This document shows, piece after piece, positions 17,913 through 28,419 of a stretch of DNA of 64,000 nt. Origin of the DNA: Nostoc sp. UHCC 0870 (lineage in GTDB: Bacteria; Cyanobacteriota; Cyanobacteriia; Cyanobacteriales; Nostocaceae); assembly GCF_022063185.1 (NCBI RefSeq), contig NZ_CP091913.1, positions 2,295,501-2,359,500 on the forward strand, in the 5' to 3' direction. The notes under the pieces were generated by a model, which saw only the letters and a list, made by a program, of their open reading frames with translations, had not been told where the DNA came from and made no database searches. Made by a program: the position numbers and the translations under genes. Within the stretch, counting starts at the first letter, position 1; every line of letters starts with the position of its first letter.

Positions 17913-18728
17913 ATGAGTCTGGTTTGGCAAGCTGATTTTTATCGTAGTCCTCACAAAGATACCGCAGGACATACTTTATGGGAGTTGTTGATTTGTGATG
18001 CAACTCGCAGTTTTGAGTATACAGCTACTTGTTCCCAGTCAGAAGCTAACGCAAGTTGGTTAACTGCCCAAATTGAGCAAGCGGCTGGTGAAAAATTACC
18101 AGATGTTATCCAGGTGTTTCGTCCTCAGTCTTTGAGTTTACTTGAAGTAGCTGGGCGGAATTTAGGGATCAACATCAAGCCTCACCGCCAAACCTTGGCT
18201 TTGAAACAATGGTTGCAAGAGAAGCAATATCCCCTAGCTATAGATAAGCCACCCCCTTTACCATTACCGGAAAACCTCTGGGGGGAAGAGTGGCGGTTTG
18301 CGACAATTCCGGCGGGTGATATTGTCGATTTGTTTAGCGATCGCCCCATGCCGATTTTGTCTGTGCCAGAATCTCTACAACCGATTAATTTGGGTTTAGC
18401 ATCAACAGTGGCTATTCCTGGTGTGGTAATTTTTGGTGGCAGGCGATCGCTTCGTCTAGCACAATGGATACAATCAGCCCATCCTGTATCACTCAACTAT
18501 ATTGCCGGTGCGCCAGATGGTTTAGTTTTAGAAGCTGGTTTAGTAGATAGATGGATTTTGGTTACTTTTGATGATCCAGAAGTAGCGGCGGCGGCGAAAG
18601 TTTATGAACAGCGCAAACAGCACAGCCGAGGACTGCATTTTTTAATAGTACAACCTGATGATTCTGGAATGACCTACAGTGGTTTTTGGTTGTTACAAGC
18701 AGAAGTTTCTATCTCTAGTCAGGATTAG
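17913..18728 (+). CDS. Tab2/Atab2-family RNA-binding protein
   Basis: A 271-residue protein beginning MSLVWQADFYRSP, with LWELLICDATRSFEYTATC, VFRPQSLSLLEVAGRNLGI, and the central LWGEEWRFATIPAGDIVDL. This is the pattern of the Tab2/Atab2 family. In algae and plants the family binds the psaB leader and supports translation of photosystem I subunits. The cyanobacterial role is presumed similar but less defined. ATG 17913 is preceded by GGAAAAGAG, an acceptable ribosome binding site. It is separated by 55 bp from the end of the CRISPR array. Confidence 0.85.
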   Translation: MSLVWQADFYRSPHKDTAGHTLWELLICDATRSFEYTATCSQSEANASWLTAQIEQAAGEKLPDVIQVFRPQSLSLLEVAGRNLGINIKPHRQTLALKQWLQEKQYPLAIDKPPPLPLPENLWGEEWRFATIPAGDIVDLFSDRPMPILSVPESLQPINLGLASTVAIPGVVIFGGRRSLRLAQWIQSAHPVSLNYIAGAPDGLVLEAGLVDRWILVTFDDPEVAAAAKVYEQRKQHSRGLHFLIVQPDDSGMTYSGFWLLQAEVSISSQD

Positions 18729-18783
18729 TTTAAGTTGCAATCTGCGGCTACTTATTCAATCGGTTTCAAAAGTAATGATTGGC

Positions 18784-20865
18784 GTTTCAATCCCTTATAG
18801 GGAGTTAGTGAAATTGCAATTGTCTTAAAGCGTAATCTTCCCTGTTATCTTCATGTGTTTCAATCCCTAATAGGGAGTTAGTGAAATTGCAATGCAAGCG
18901 GATCTCCGGTAAAAGTTGGATTCAAGTGTCTATCTGTTTCAATCCCTAATAGGGAGTTAGTGAAATTGCAATTATCCTTTTATATTACTACTGTGCTTTG
19001 AACCAAGTTAAGTTTCAATCCCTAATAGGGAGTTAGTGAAATTGCAATGTCCAATGGTTCAGCGATTTTTCTAGATAAGCTAGTTTCAATCCCTAATAGG
19101 GAGTTAGTGAAATTGCAATCTTTTATTCATATTTAGTTGTAGATGAGAAAGGTGTTTCAATCCCTAATAGGGAGTTAGTGAAATTGCAATAAAAAGCCAT
19201 CTATGCGCTCATTCTCAATCTCTCTTGCTGTTTCAATCCCTAATAGGGAGTTAGTGAAATTGCAATAAATTACATGAGGCAAAACAAAGAGGATACCCAA
19301 ATGTTTCAATCCCTAATAGGGAGTTAGTGAAATTGCAATTTGATACCCAATCAATTAATAACTCAGACACTTCTACTCGTTTCAATCCCTAATAGGGAGT
19401 TAGTGAAATTGCAATATAGCAAAGCTATCCACAACGATACAATATCGGCGTTTCAATCCCTAATAGGGAGTTAGTGAAATTGCAATAATTGCTTAAACTG
19501 TCCGATTGCTGAATCTGATAAAGTTTCAATCCCTAATAGGGAGTTAGTGAAATTGCAATTGTAGAGGATAAAGGTCTTGCAAACAAATGCAAGTTTCAAT
19601 CCCTAATAGGGAGTTAGTGAAATTGCAATCACCCCTAGTGATTGCGTTATTCAATAGTCTAAGTTTTGTAGTTTCAATCCCTAATAGGGAGTTAGTGAAA
19701 TTGCAATTTGTTAATCCAAGCTTTACGGAATGATTTCGCATCTGTTTCAATCCCTAATAGGGAGTTAGTGAAATTGCAATAACTAGGGGTATTTTTTTTA
19801 GAAATAATAATCTACTGTTTCAATCCCTAATAGGGAGTTAGTGAAATTGCAATTCAAAAATGCTTCTTTTCATTCAGTGATCCACTTTAGTTTCAATCCC
19901 TAATAGGGAGTTAGTGAAATTGCAATCCTAAATAAGCCTTCCCAACACTAGGACAATATGTTTCAATCCCTAATAGGGAGTTAGTGAAATTGCAATAATG
20001 ATAGCAATAGAATTGTTCATTGCAGACTCGTTTCAATCCCTAATAGGGAGTTAGTGAAATTGCAATTAATGGGTTTGAGCAGCGATCGCTTGTTTGTTTT
20101 CCAGTTTCAATCCCTAATAGGGAGTTAGTGAAATTGCAATTTCACCTTCACGAGATCCGGTGTAACCATCGTCCGTGTTTCAATCCCTAATAGGGAGTTA
20201 GTGAAATTGCAATTCATGTTTGCTCATGGTTTTAATCAAATCAATAGCCACGTTTCAATCCCTAATAGGGAGTTAGTGAAATTGCAATTTTTAAAATTCA
20301 CTTAACTCCAACCAAAATGGAAATCAGGTTTCAATCCCTAATAGGGAGTTAGTGAAATTGCAATTCTGTTGGTTTGGAATCTCCCTTTTGGAAGTCTGTT
20401 TCAATCCCTAATAGGGAGTTAGTGAAATTGCAATTCCCTTTCCTCTTGCTGTCCTGGGAGAAATGGCAGGTTTCAATCCCTAATAGGGAGTTAGTGAAAT
20501 TGCAATTCCAGCCGGGAAAATGAAGCGGTCGATAGTTCCCGTTTCAATCCCTAATAGGGAGTTAGTGAAATTGCAATTTGGAGGCAGAAATAAACTAGCA
20601 ACATTAGTTGATAGGTTTCAATCCCTAATAGGGAGTTAGTGAAATTGCAATGTTAATAGTTCTTCTTGACCATCCCCTATCAACTTGTTTCAATCCCTAA
20701 TAGGGAGTTAGTGAAATTGCAATTCGATAAGTGTTGTCGTCCCATTGGAAAGGGTGCGTTTCAATCCCTAATAGGGAGTTAGTGAAATTGCAATCTCTGC
20801 TAACCGATTCAGAAAAAAATCAATATCAGTTTCAATCCCTAATAGGGAGTTAGTGAAATTGCAAT
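18784..20865 (-). CRISPR. CRISPR array, 29 repeats of 37 bp and 28 spacers, no cas genes nearby
   Basis: On the plus strand the repeats start GTTTCAATCC and end GAAATTGCAAT; read on the minus strand they end GGGATTGAAAC, giving the common 8-nt ATTGAAAC 5' tag. The crRNA sense is therefore leftward and the leader lies to the right. The only visible variant is the leftmost repeat (CTTAT for CTAAT at 18784-18820), as expected for the distal end. I counted repeat starts from 18784 to 20829; spacers are 33 to 42 nt, mostly 33-39. Such lengths suit type III or I-D processing, but subtype is inference. No cas1, cas2 or effector gene occurs in the 64 kb. Confidence 0.97.
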
Positions 20866-21110
20866 AGCGACGACCTGAAACACTCTCTGTATTTAGTTTT
20901 CAAGGTTCGGTTGCGCGAATTTGGTAATTGTAGCATAGAAAATTGTGATTGAGTAGTATGCAAATGTCTAAAACCCTTACTGCATAAAGTGCGCGGCTAT
21001 TTTTGCCAAGAAATTTTTCAAAAGTATTACACAGATGGACTTTCAGCCTTAGTTGCGAAAACCTGATTTGGAACACCTACCCATTCGCGCATTCAGACCA
21101 GAAAATTCCC
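20866..21110 (-). promoter_or_regulatory. CRISPR leader with candidate promoter
   Basis: Read leftward, this non-coding stretch precedes the newest repeat. TGCTACAAT (extended -10 type; TACAAT is the complement of 20927-20932) would start a transcript about 55 nt before the first repeat. The segment CCTTGAAAACTAAATACAG adjoins the repeat. The -35 element is weak. Leader assignment rests on repeat orientation and on the degenerate repeat at the opposite end. Confidence 0.6.
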
Positions 21111-21130
21111 CAGTCCCCATTCCCAAGTTC

Positions 21131-21418
21131 CTAGCCCTTGGCTTCTACCCGTGCTTGCGTCACCATTGCGATCAAAGTATGATGAGCATCTTCTGAATCT
21201 GCTAAAACATGATCAAACTGGATGCGAATAGGGAGACTTTCGCCATTGGTTTGTGCGGTTAAGTCCATACCTTGAGCATCAATTGCTAGCATTTGCGCTG
21301 CGGTTGCTTGGGATGCTCCGCCAAAAAATTTTGCGTAAAGCAGCACAGCGTTAGCATGATCCTCGTTCATGTGGTTGCAGATGCGCGAACTAATCTCAGG
21401 AGAAAACTGATCTGACAT
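21131..21418 (-). CDS. DUF2470-domain small protein (HugZ C-terminal-like)
   Basis: A 95-residue soluble protein with the hallmark NHMNEDHANAVLLYAKFF near residues 14-31. The block recurs as the C-terminal domain of HugZ/pyridoxamine-phosphate-oxidase-like heme proteins. Here the domain stands alone. The remainder (AQMLAIDAQGMDLTAQ, LPIRIQFDH) matches the same fold. Possible roles involve heme or flavin handling, but nothing in the sequence fixes this. It faces leftward toward the CRISPR leader and is divergent from the phosphatase gene. Confidence 0.8.
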   Translation of the reverse strand: MSDQFSPEISSRICNHMNEDHANAVLLYAKFFGGASQATAAQMLAIDAQGMDLTAQTNGESLPIRIQFDHVLADSEDAHHTLIAMVTQARVEAKG

Positions 21419-21685
21419 AGTGAAATAAAGAACTAGAAATCAAACAACTGAATAAATTCTAAGATAAGGTAAGGCAAATTTGTACAGATAGAGTGCAGAG
21501 TGAGTAGTAAACACCCCGCTACCGCGAAGAGAACTCAGCACTATTTTCCAGACAAGCAAGCTAATTTGCAAAATAAAAAATACAATAAATTATATTTGTC
21601 AACTAGTTATTATCTTTATTTGCGGAAATATGACCGCTTAAACTGTAAGCAAAGTATTCAGCTAATTTATGGCAGCGAAGATCCG

Positions 21686-22444
21686 ATGAGCGAAACTAGT
21701 CAACGTCGAATAGTTATTGGGGATGTGCATGGCTACTATGAAGGATTAATGAGATTATTAGAAGCGATCGCTCCTGCTTCGGATGACCAAGTATATTTTT
21801 TGGGAGATTTAATTGATCGTGGCCCCCAGAGTTCACAGGTAGTGGATTTAGTTAGGCAAAACAATTACCAATGTCTACTAGGCAACCACGAGCAGATGTT
21901 AGTAAATATTCTGACTAGTGAAAATGTCCCTCTAGCCTTAATGCAAGCATGGTTACATAGTGGTGGACAAGCAACTATAGCCAGCTACCCAGATACGACT
22001 ATTTCGCCAGAACACTTAGATTGGTTCAAGAGTTTACCTACCTATATTGACTTAGGGGATATATGGCTAACTCATGCTGGAGTTGACCCTAAAAAGTTGC
22101 TTAAGGAACAAACCGCCGAGCAGCTTTGCTGGATCAGAGGAGAATTTCACAGCATAGAACAGCCATACTTTACTGATAAGCTGATTGTTATTGGTCATAC
22201 CATTACCTTTACTTTCCCTGGTGTAAACCCTGGACAATTAGCTCAAGGCAGGGGATGGTTAGATATAGATACTGGAGCTTACCACCCTCGTAGCGGGTGG
22301 TTGACTGGATTTGATATAAATAATAATTTAATTTATCAAGCTAACGTTTTTAATAACGATCTGCGTATTCTACCCCTATCAGAAGTAGTAGTTGAGGTTG
22401 AGCCATCTAAAATAATCGCCCGCCGCAGTCAGCAGCGAGCGTGA
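21686..22444 (+). CDS. Serine/threonine-type metallophosphatase
   Basis: A 252-residue PPP-family phosphoesterase, similar to bacterial PrpA/ApaH-like enzymes. All metal-binding motifs are present in order: GDVHGYYEGL near the N-terminus, GDLIDRGPQS, LLGNHEQML, a His in WLTHAGVD, and IGHTITF. The frame is open for 62 codons further upstream, but that extension has no family features, and ATG 21686 gives MSETSQRRIVIGDVHG, the usual compact start. The substrate (phosphoprotein or dinucleoside polyphosphate) cannot be decided. It converges with the M48 peptidase gene 11 bp downstream. Confidence 0.87.
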   Translation: MSETSQRRIVIGDVHGYYEGLMRLLEAIAPASDDQVYFLGDLIDRGPQSSQVVDLVRQNNYQCLLGNHEQMLVNILTSENVPLALMQAWLHSGGQATIASYPDTTISPEHLDWFKSLPTYIDLGDIWLTHAGVDPKKLLKEQTAEQLCWIRGEFHSIEQPYFTDKLIVIGHTITFTFPGVNPGQLAQGRGWLDIDTGAYHPRSGWLTGFDINNNLIYQANVFNNDLRILPLSEVVVEVEPSKIIARRSQQRA

Positions 22445-22455
22445 AAGTTTAACAG

Positions 22456-23310
22456 CTACAAAACTGAACGGATATTAGCACGATAAGCCGCAGCGTCCAA
22501 TCCGTCACGTCCATTACTAGGTTGACGATTGATGGCGGTTTGCAAGGCATTAATGCGATCGCTAGTTGCTGGGTGCGTGCTTAAAACTGTCGGCACAGAA
22601 CCGCTATTTTTCAGCAATTTTCTCATAAAACTTACCATACCCGATGGAGCATAGCCAGCACGTGTTAAGGCTCTTAACCCACGCCTGTCAGCATCAAATT
22701 CATCTTGGCGACTGCGGGGACGGTTGAGTGCTAGTTCTACACCAATTCCCACGGCGTTATTGCGATCTAAACCCGCAGCTGTAGCCACACCACTAGCTAG
22801 TGCTTTTTGCTGCATTTGTTTGACTAAATGTTTACCACCAATATGACCCCATTCATGAGCCATCACACTGGCGAGTTCCGCTTCATTGTCTGCGGCTTTC
22901 ATTAAACCTGTGTTGACATAAATAAAACCCCCCGTAGTTGCAAAGGCATTGATAGCATTATCTTCGACCACCTGGAATGTTGCGGGAAGATTTGGGCGAT
23001 CGCTATTTGCTACTATGCGCCTACCAATTTGTTCTACATAGCGATTAATTTCAGGATTACGGTTAAGTTTAATTTCCCTGCGTAATTCCTGATTCATTTG
23101 TGCGCCTAGCTCTACTTCCTGGCGATCGGATATATTTGAGAGCTGAAGTATTTGCGCTCCCCGGAATAACAGTGGTAATAAATCTATAGCCCTTCCAGGT
23201 AAAGGTGTACTTAGGCACAGACTCACAGCGACTGCTACCGAAATTAACGGATAAAACCAGCGTCGCCGCCATAGATGATAATTTGCTACCAAGCCTTTCC
23301 TGTTATTCAT
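22456..23310 (-). CDS. M48-family metalloprotease, exported
   Basis: A 284-residue periplasmic or membrane-bound zinc peptidase. An N-terminal hydrophobic segment (FYPLISVAVAVSLCLSTPLP) acts as signal or anchor. The zinc site is VMAHEWGHIGGKHL near residue 150, with the third ligand in SRQDEFDADRRGL. EVELGAQMNQELRREIKL precedes it, as in BepA/LoiP-type outer-membrane quality-control proteases, and STHPATSDRINAL closes the domain. No TPR extension is present, so it is closer to the short LoiP-like class. Confidence 0.88.
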   Translation of the reverse strand: MNNRKGLVANYHLWRRRWFYPLISVAVAVSLCLSTPLPGRAIDLLPLLFRGAQILQLSNISDRQEVELGAQMNQELRREIKLNRNPEINRYVEQIGRRIVANSDRPNLPATFQVVEDNAINAFATTGGFIYVNTGLMKAADNEAELASVMAHEWGHIGGKHLVKQMQQKALASGVATAAGLDRNNAVGIGVELALNRPRSRQDEFDADRRGLRALTRAGYAPSGMVSFMRKLLKNSGSVPTVLSTHPATSDRINALQTAINRQPSNGRDGLDAAAYRANIRSVL

Positions 23311-23505
23311 AATTCAGTTAGAAGATATTTTCGGGACACATCTAGTATTTAGGACGTATAGATGCCTTTCTAAGTTGCATTCGTGACTCAGGGATTGATA
23401 CTGGGGGAGAAGTTATTCAATTTTGAATTGATATGCCCAATTCCCCTTGTAATCAAACTTGTTGCTAAAATCAATTACTTGAATCTGAGGAAGGAAAAAT
23501 TTCTT

Positions 23506-24036
23506 ATGGCTATTTTAGATTCCAAAGGTCGCTTGTTCGGCAAAATCAATATACTCGACTTATTTGCTGGTTTAGTTATTCTGTTAGTAATATTTGGGAT
23601 TTTCGTCTTTCCGGGTACTAGTGGTTCTGTAGCTCAAATTGGGGCTAAAAAAACGCCTATAGAGGTAGATTTAGTCGTGCGTGGCTTGAATGTGCGCGAT
23701 CCTCAGCAGTTATCTGAGCAAGGTTTTAAAACAGGCGGTAAAACTAAAGTCATTATTCGCAATCAGCCTTACGGTGAGATTGGGATTAAATCTGTGAAAG
23801 TGCTACCTAGAACTTTAACAGTTGGTCAACCAGATGGTTCGGTCAAGGAATTACCAGACCCCAGAACAAATAATTTTAGTACAGATATGCTCTTGACTTT
23901 AGAAGATCAAGCAGAAGTTACTAAAGATGGCCCCGTTTTAGGTAACAGCAAGGTGAAAATTGGTATGCCTTTCGAGTTAGAAGGCTTTAATTACAACTTT
24001 AATGCCTCTGTTATCGATGTGCGATTAAAGAAGTAA
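23506..24036 (+). CDS. DUF4330-type membrane-anchored protein
   Basis: A 176-residue protein starting MAILDSKGRLFGKINILDL, followed by one membrane helix (FAGLVILLVIFGIFVFPG) and a periplasmic beta-rich domain (VEVDLVVRGLNVRDP-like). This matches the cyanobacterial DUF4330 family of unknown function. ATG 23506 is supported by GAGGAAGGAAAA just upstream; the longer frame from 23383 lacks any similar start signal. A G+C-rich hairpin follows the stop. Confidence 0.78.
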   Translation: MAILDSKGRLFGKINILDLFAGLVILLVIFGIFVFPGTSGSVAQIGAKKTPIEVDLVVRGLNVRDPQQLSEQGFKTGGKTKVIIRNQPYGEIGIKSVKVLPRTLTVGQPDGSVKELPDPRTNNFSTDMLLTLEDQAEVTKDGPVLGNSKVKIGMPFELEGFNYNFNASVIDVRLKK

Positions 24037-24041
24037 GCTAA

Positions 24042-24067
24042 CCCCAGCCCTTTAGGGCGGGGCTTTT
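24042..24067 (+). terminator. Hairpin terminator after the DUF4330 gene
   Basis: CCCCAGCCC pairs with GGGCGGGGC around TTTA and is followed by TTTTC. It begins five bases after the stop codon, which fits an intrinsic terminator. Confidence 0.6.
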
Positions 24068-24494
24068 CAGCAGCCCTGAACTATCCGTACTGAGACTACA
24101 GCACAGATAACCCGAACCTCCAGGCAGTCTTACAGACTGCCCCAATAAAGAAATCATTTTTTTGACACACATTCCTATTCAATTCGCGTCAAATTAAATA
24201 ATTTAGGTTACAAGCTCAGAAGGGTAAAGAAAGTTCAGCCTCAAAAAAAAATCCCACAAACTGATGCAATCTTTGAGCAATTAGACATAGTAAATAAAGA
24301 TGCTTCGGAAGATAAGAGTGTTTTACGTCTAAGTATGGACGGAAAAGCCCGCGTTAAAATGATTATCATTCTTGAGAGAACCCGTCTCTTGTTTTTCTTG
24401 GAATAATTTATTCTTTGGAAGTCCCTTGCATTTTTCGGTCTAGTTCCGCAATTAAGCTTAACCCCGCATAGGATGATAATGTATAGCTAGATAC
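24068..24494. other. Convergent intergenic region with small hairpin and Fur-like palindrome
   Basis: No gene is seen in these 427 bp between two convergent genes. A perfect hairpin GGCAGTCT-TAC-AGACTGCC lies at 24123-24141. The palindrome AATGATTATCATT lies at 24358-24370. Confidence 0.5.
24358..24370. promoter_or_regulatory. Fur-box-like palindrome
   Basis: AATGAT-T-ATCATT is a perfect 6-1-6 dyad, close to the core of Fur/FurA boxes. It is not upstream of any annotated gene start, so it may be chance or mark a small transcript. Low weight. Confidence 0.25.
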
Positions 24495-27400
24495 TTAAAC
24501 AAAAGTAAAATTCTCTGCACTCAAGCTAGCTGCACCAATTCCCTGCAATATCGCTAAATCGGAACCATTCAAAGCAATCAAGGAGTTTTCTTCCTGCTGA
24601 GTAATGCTCAAATTACCAAAGCCAATACCTAAACCAGCAATACCAAGGACATCTTCACCTAAAGTAAAGTCAGTTATGATATTCGCGGAGTCGGGAATTT
24701 CAGCAGTAGCAATCCAGAATTGGTCTGCACCTGCTCCACCAGTAATGATATTATCACCACCAGAGAGTGCAAAGAATTTGTCGTCACCTGCACCACCGAT
24801 AAGGCGATCGCCACTTCCGAGAATGAAAGTATCGTCACCTCTACCACCGTAAATCCGGTTACTACCCGAACTACTGATAGAAGCGTCGATAACATCACTT
24901 TCATCACCACCGAAAATCAACCCACCGCTACCGCTAACTTCAATAACGTCTTCTCCAATAGTGCCAAAAATAGGTTCTGATGTTGGTTCTATTAATGAAT
25001 CCACAATGGTAAAAGTACCGCTATTAGCATTGGAATCTACCTCATACCCTTCCCCTGCTTCAACAGTAAAAGTCGCGGTTTCTTCTCCTTCAATTTCCCC
25101 ATCATTTAAAACAGGTAAACTTATTTGAGCATTTTGCTCGGTGATGGTAAAATTAAACTCACTGTAATTACTAGTATTACCAACTGTAGGAATCACACCT
25201 TGTGTAAATGCAGGTATGATATCAACTACTAATTCTTCATTAGACCGACCATTAGCTAAATCCACATAGGTAAAATCATCTTCTGATGAATACCACATAT
25301 TCGCATTAAAGCCGAGAGTTCCTCCCCTATGACCTACAACTACTCCTAAGTCGGGAGTTTCAAAACTCATCATTCCTAAACCATAAGAAAATCCTCTACC
25401 AGTATCTACCAAGGTAAACATTTGAGCTAGACTTTCTTTTGAAAGTAACTCTCCTGCGTATAAAGCTCGTGCAAATTGGGTTAAATCTTGTGTATTAGAA
25501 ACTATTGCACCGCTAGTCCACGTCCAAGAAGGATTAGCAATAGAAACATCATCTAAAATACCATCAAAATTAAAATCTAAATAACCCTTAACATAACCTC
25601 CTGGAATTTCTTCTTCTTCTGCAAAGAAGGTATTTTCTAGTTGCAAAGGTTCAAAAATTTGCGATCGCATTTCGGCAGCTATATTGTTACCAGTAGCAGC
25701 TTCAATAACCATTCCTGCCAAAATATAGTTAGTATTGGAATATTGCCAGGATTCTCCTGGTGCAAAGAATTGTTCTACATTATTAATTAAATTGATTATC
25801 TCTTCGGGTTGCCAATTTCGTAAAAAGATATTGGGGTTAGTTACTGCCTGCTGTAGTAAGATACCATTGTATTCGGCAATACCACTGCTATGATTGAGTA
25901 ATTGTCTAATAGTAATCTTATCGGAGTCAGGAATATTGGCTGTTACTTCTTGGGATAACCAATCAGTGAGAGTATCTTCAAGAGTCAGTTTTCCTGCTTC
26001 TACTAACTTCAGGATGGTAGTTGCAGTAAAAGTTTTGGTAACACTACCAATTTGAAAGCGATCATCAGACTCCAATGGTGTATTATCCTCTATAGTGGCG
26101 ACCCCCGCAGCTTCAGACCAGTTTCCTAAAGGAGAGGTAATAGCTATAGTTGCTCCTGGTACTTGTGGTGTAACTTTCTCGGATAAAGCGGTTTCTAATA
26201 GCGATCGCGTTTCGTTATTAAGATTAATTTCACCGCCTTGTGTTTGAATTAAACTGAGATTAAATTCCGATAAGTTAGGAGTACTAACAGTTACAGTTGT
26301 TCCTAATGTTGGCGGTGGTTCGCTCAGGTTAAAGTTAAGTAAAGAAACTGTTTCTTGGGATTCAATCAATAATTTGGGTTCGGTACTAAAAGTAACTATT
26401 GGTTTGATTTGGGAATTTTCATCTGCTATATCCACAATGGTAAGGCTACTGGATTGAACAAACTTCAACACAGCCAGAGTTTCATCGCCTATTTGAATCA
26501 AGGTATCCATACCACTTTGAGTCAAAGTTAACTGGTCGAAACTTAGACCACCACTTAAACCAACCTTTTGTCCCAAGCTGACTTGGAAGTTGTTGATAGT
26601 GTCAACACCAGCACCTTGAGCGACAACGACGGTATCTTGACCACCATTCAAGAAAATGAGGTCATTACCAAGACCACCGTTAATCAGGTTTTGACCAGAA
26701 CCACTGTAGATGATGTCATCACCAGCACCACCTAGTAAGGTGTTATTGCCAGCACCAGCATAGAGGATATCGTTACCGTCACCTCCATCTAGTAGGTTGT
26801 CACCAGCACCACCAGTTAAGTAGTCATTACCAGCACCACCCAATAAGGTGTCATTACCATCACCACCAAACAGTGCGTCGTTACCGTCGCCACCATCTAA
26901 GTAGTCATCGCCAGCACCACCAAATAGGTAGTCATTACCCAGACCACCAAAGATTCGGTCGTTACCAGCATTAGCAAAGAGGCTATCATTGCCGGTTGTA
27001 CCAACTAGGATGTTGTCACCAGTATCTCCAACAGGATTAGTTGGCACATCGCTGATAGTCAATGTAACACCACTAGCATCGGGGTTGACTTCATACAATT
27101 CTCCATCCACCAAATTGAAGGTGATGTTTTCAATCCCTTCATTGGGACCATCATCAAACACCTGTAAGCTCAAGGAAGCTGTGGGTTCAGTCAAGGTGAC
27201 AAAGAACCCGCCACCAGTACCATCACGTTCTGGGAAACCAGCAATTCCTTCCCAAGTGACAGCAGGTGTACCATCTTCATTAAAGATGACAAATTCACCC
27301 AATGCGCCTCTAGTGGGGCTAAGGACATACAAGGTTAAACCATCCGCAGGGATTTCTCCATCTACACTGAAGTTAACTGTTAGGGTATCACCTTCATACA

Positions 27401-28013
27401 GTAAGGTCTGCTCAGTGGAGATGCTCACGACTGGGCCGATACCTCCAGGAACACCATCTACGTAGGTGACTTCTGCTGTAGCTGCTGCTGAGTCTACTGT
27501 GTAGGCTTCACTGGCTAGCAGTTGATAGGTGTAGGTGGTGTCTGCTTCCTCTACGATGTCATCGAAGACGGGAATGGTAACAGTAGCGTTAGCTTGAGTT
27601 AAGCGGAACTCATAAGCTTGGGTGTCACGGTTGAAGCGTAAGTATTCTACACCCTCTGATTCCACTACTTGCCGGAATTGCAATCCTTGTTCGACTGCTG
27701 AGGTACGGAAGTCTCCACCAACGCTGACTACTAAACCTTCTTCTGGAATAATGCCTTGAGCGTTAAATATCAGCAATAAGCCTGGACCATCTGGTTCACT
27801 TACTACTGGACTGGCTGTGAATCCTACTACTGGTAGTGTTGGCATAATTGCTGGTGGGTTAACTGTGATATTAACTGTCGCTGGATCTGAATTTACCTTG
27901 CTGTCGTTAGCTAAATAGGTAAAGCTATCTGTACCAATAAATCCTGTATTGGGTGTGTAAGCAAATGAACCATCAGCATTGAAACTGAGAGTACCGTTGC
28001 TGCGTGCTTGCAC
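24495..28013 (-). CDS. Large RTX/Calx-beta protein with embedded class C beta-lactamase-like hydrolase, 5'-truncated
   Basis: A 1172-residue mosaic. In order: the end of a cadherin/Ig-like unit ([16 protein letters not shown], ~1-53), two Calx-beta-like blocks (~60-330), glycine-rich RTX calcium repeats of the GGxGxD type (~334-451), a serine beta-lactamase/D-Ala-peptidase-like domain (~600-970) with SVTK near 657, YSN near 757 and HRGGT near 894, another Calx-beta segment, a second RTX block (~1018-1088), and a C-terminal [11 protein letters not shown] tail common in cyanobacterial RTX proteins. Such proteins are secreted through type I systems. The frame starts at a GTG inside a domain, and the N-terminal half of that domain lies in another frame just upstream. 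The gene is therefore probably a truncated or frameshifted remnant, although the enzymatic part is intact. Confidence 0.8.
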   Translation of the reverse strand: MQARSNGTLSFNADGSFAYTPNTGFIGTDSFTYLANDSKVNSDPATVNITVNPPAIMPTLPVVGFTASPVVSEPDGPGLLLIFNAQGIIPEEGLVVSVGGDFRTSAVEQGLQFRQVVESEGVEYLRFNRDTQAYEFRLTQANATVTIPVFDDIVEEADTTYTYQLLASEAYTVDSAAATAEVTYVDGVPGGIGPVVSISTEQTLLYEGDTLTVNFSVDGEIPADGLTLYVLSPTRGALGEFVIFNEDGTPAVTWEGIAGFPERDGTGGGFFVTLTEPTASLSLQVFDDGPNEGIENITFNLVDGELYEVNPDASGVTLTISDVPTNPVGDTGDNILVGTTGNDSLFANAGNDRIFGGLGNDYLFGGAGDDYLDGGDGNDALFGGDGNDTLLGGAGNDYLTGGAGDNLLDGGDGNDILYAGAGNNTLLGGAGDDIIYSGSGQNLINGGLGNDLIFLNGGQDTVVVAQGAGVDTINNFQVSLGQKVGLSGGLSFDQLTLTQSGMDTLIQIGDETLAVLKFVQSSSLTIVDIADENSQIKPIVTFSTEPKLLIESQETVSLLNFNLSEPPPTLGTTVTVSTPNLSEFNLSLIQTQGGEINLNNETRSLLETALSEKVTPQVPGATIAITSPLGNWSEAAGVATIEDNTPLESDDRFQIGSVTKTFTATTILKLVEAGKLTLEDTLTDWLSQEVTANIPDSDKITIRQLLNHSSGIAEYNGILLQQAVTNPNIFLRNWQPEEIINLINNVEQFFAPGESWQYSNTNYILAGMVIEAATGNNIAAEMRSQIFEPLQLENTFFAEEEEIPGGYVKGYLDFNFDGILDDVSIANPSWTWTSGAIVSNTQDLTQFARALYAGELLSKESLAQMFTLVDTGRGFSYGLGMMSFETPDLGVVVGHRGGTLGFNANMWYSSEDDFTYVDLANGRSNEELVVDIIPAFTQGVIPTVGNTSNYSEFNFTITEQNAQISLPVLNDGEIEGEETATFTVEAGEGYEVDSNANSGTFTIVDSLIEPTSEPIFGTIGEDVIEVSGSGGLIFGGDESDVIDASISSSGSNRIYGGRGDDTFILGSGDRLIGGAGDDKFFALSGGDNIITGGAGADQFWIATAEIPDSANIITDFTLGEDVLGIAGLGIGFGNLSITQQEENSLIALNGSDLAILQGIGAASLSAENFTFV

Positions 28014-28036
28014 TACTGCTGCTGTCAGTGGGTCGA

Positions 28037-28075
28037 CTGAGCATCTGTGTTATTACTTAATACACCATTAAACTG
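28037..28075 (-). pseudogene. Frameshifted 5' remnant of the RTX gene
   Basis: On the minus strand these bases encode [12 protein letters not shown], the expected beginning of the cadherin-like unit whose continuation ([14 protein letters not shown]) opens the downstream frame. Two bases separate the frames where three would keep register, so one base appears lost. Farther upstream a stop codon and unrelated sequence follow; the rest of the original gene is absent. Confidence 0.6.
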
Positions 28076-28419
28076 TGCCAGATGCTATGCTTCTGGCAGG
28101 CAATGGATTTCATGTACATAGCTAGATGAATAAAGTAGGTGATTCATTATTGTGGTTTATTCTCGATAATTAGAATCACACTCTAAACAATAGCACAACC
28201 GTAATTAATCGGATATATAAATTATAAAGTTTCTGTAAAGTCTATTTAACTCAATATATTTTCGTAGAGGTAAATAGTTTGTGCAAATTTTGCACGAATG
28301 GGGGACTGGGGATTTCTCACGCATAGTGTAGGTTTCAGGGGAAGAGGAGTGTGGGGAGTGTGGGGGGGTAAGACTTCTTCCCCATCCTCCCACACCTCCC
28401 ACATCCCTTGGATTACTCC
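28076..28419. other. Intergenic, low-complexity G/C-skewed stretch, no gene
   Basis: The only structure seen is a G-rich run (about 28298-28370) answered by a C-rich run (28378-28403), which could form an imperfect hairpin downstream of the HTH-binding-domain gene. No supported coding frame was found. Confidence 0.4.

Noticed and set aside
18784..20865. Possible link between the CRISPR array and the Tn7-like end at 2 kb
   Set aside because: They are 16 kb apart, on the other side of the presumed transposon boundary, so the array is outside the element.
21500..21685. N-terminal extension of the phosphatase
   Set aside because: Low-similarity sequence without motif; ATG 21686 gives the normal compact start.
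26989..27465. 158-codon plus-strand open frame inside the RTX gene
   Set aside because: Antisense shadow of Gly/Asp-rich repeats; no family features.
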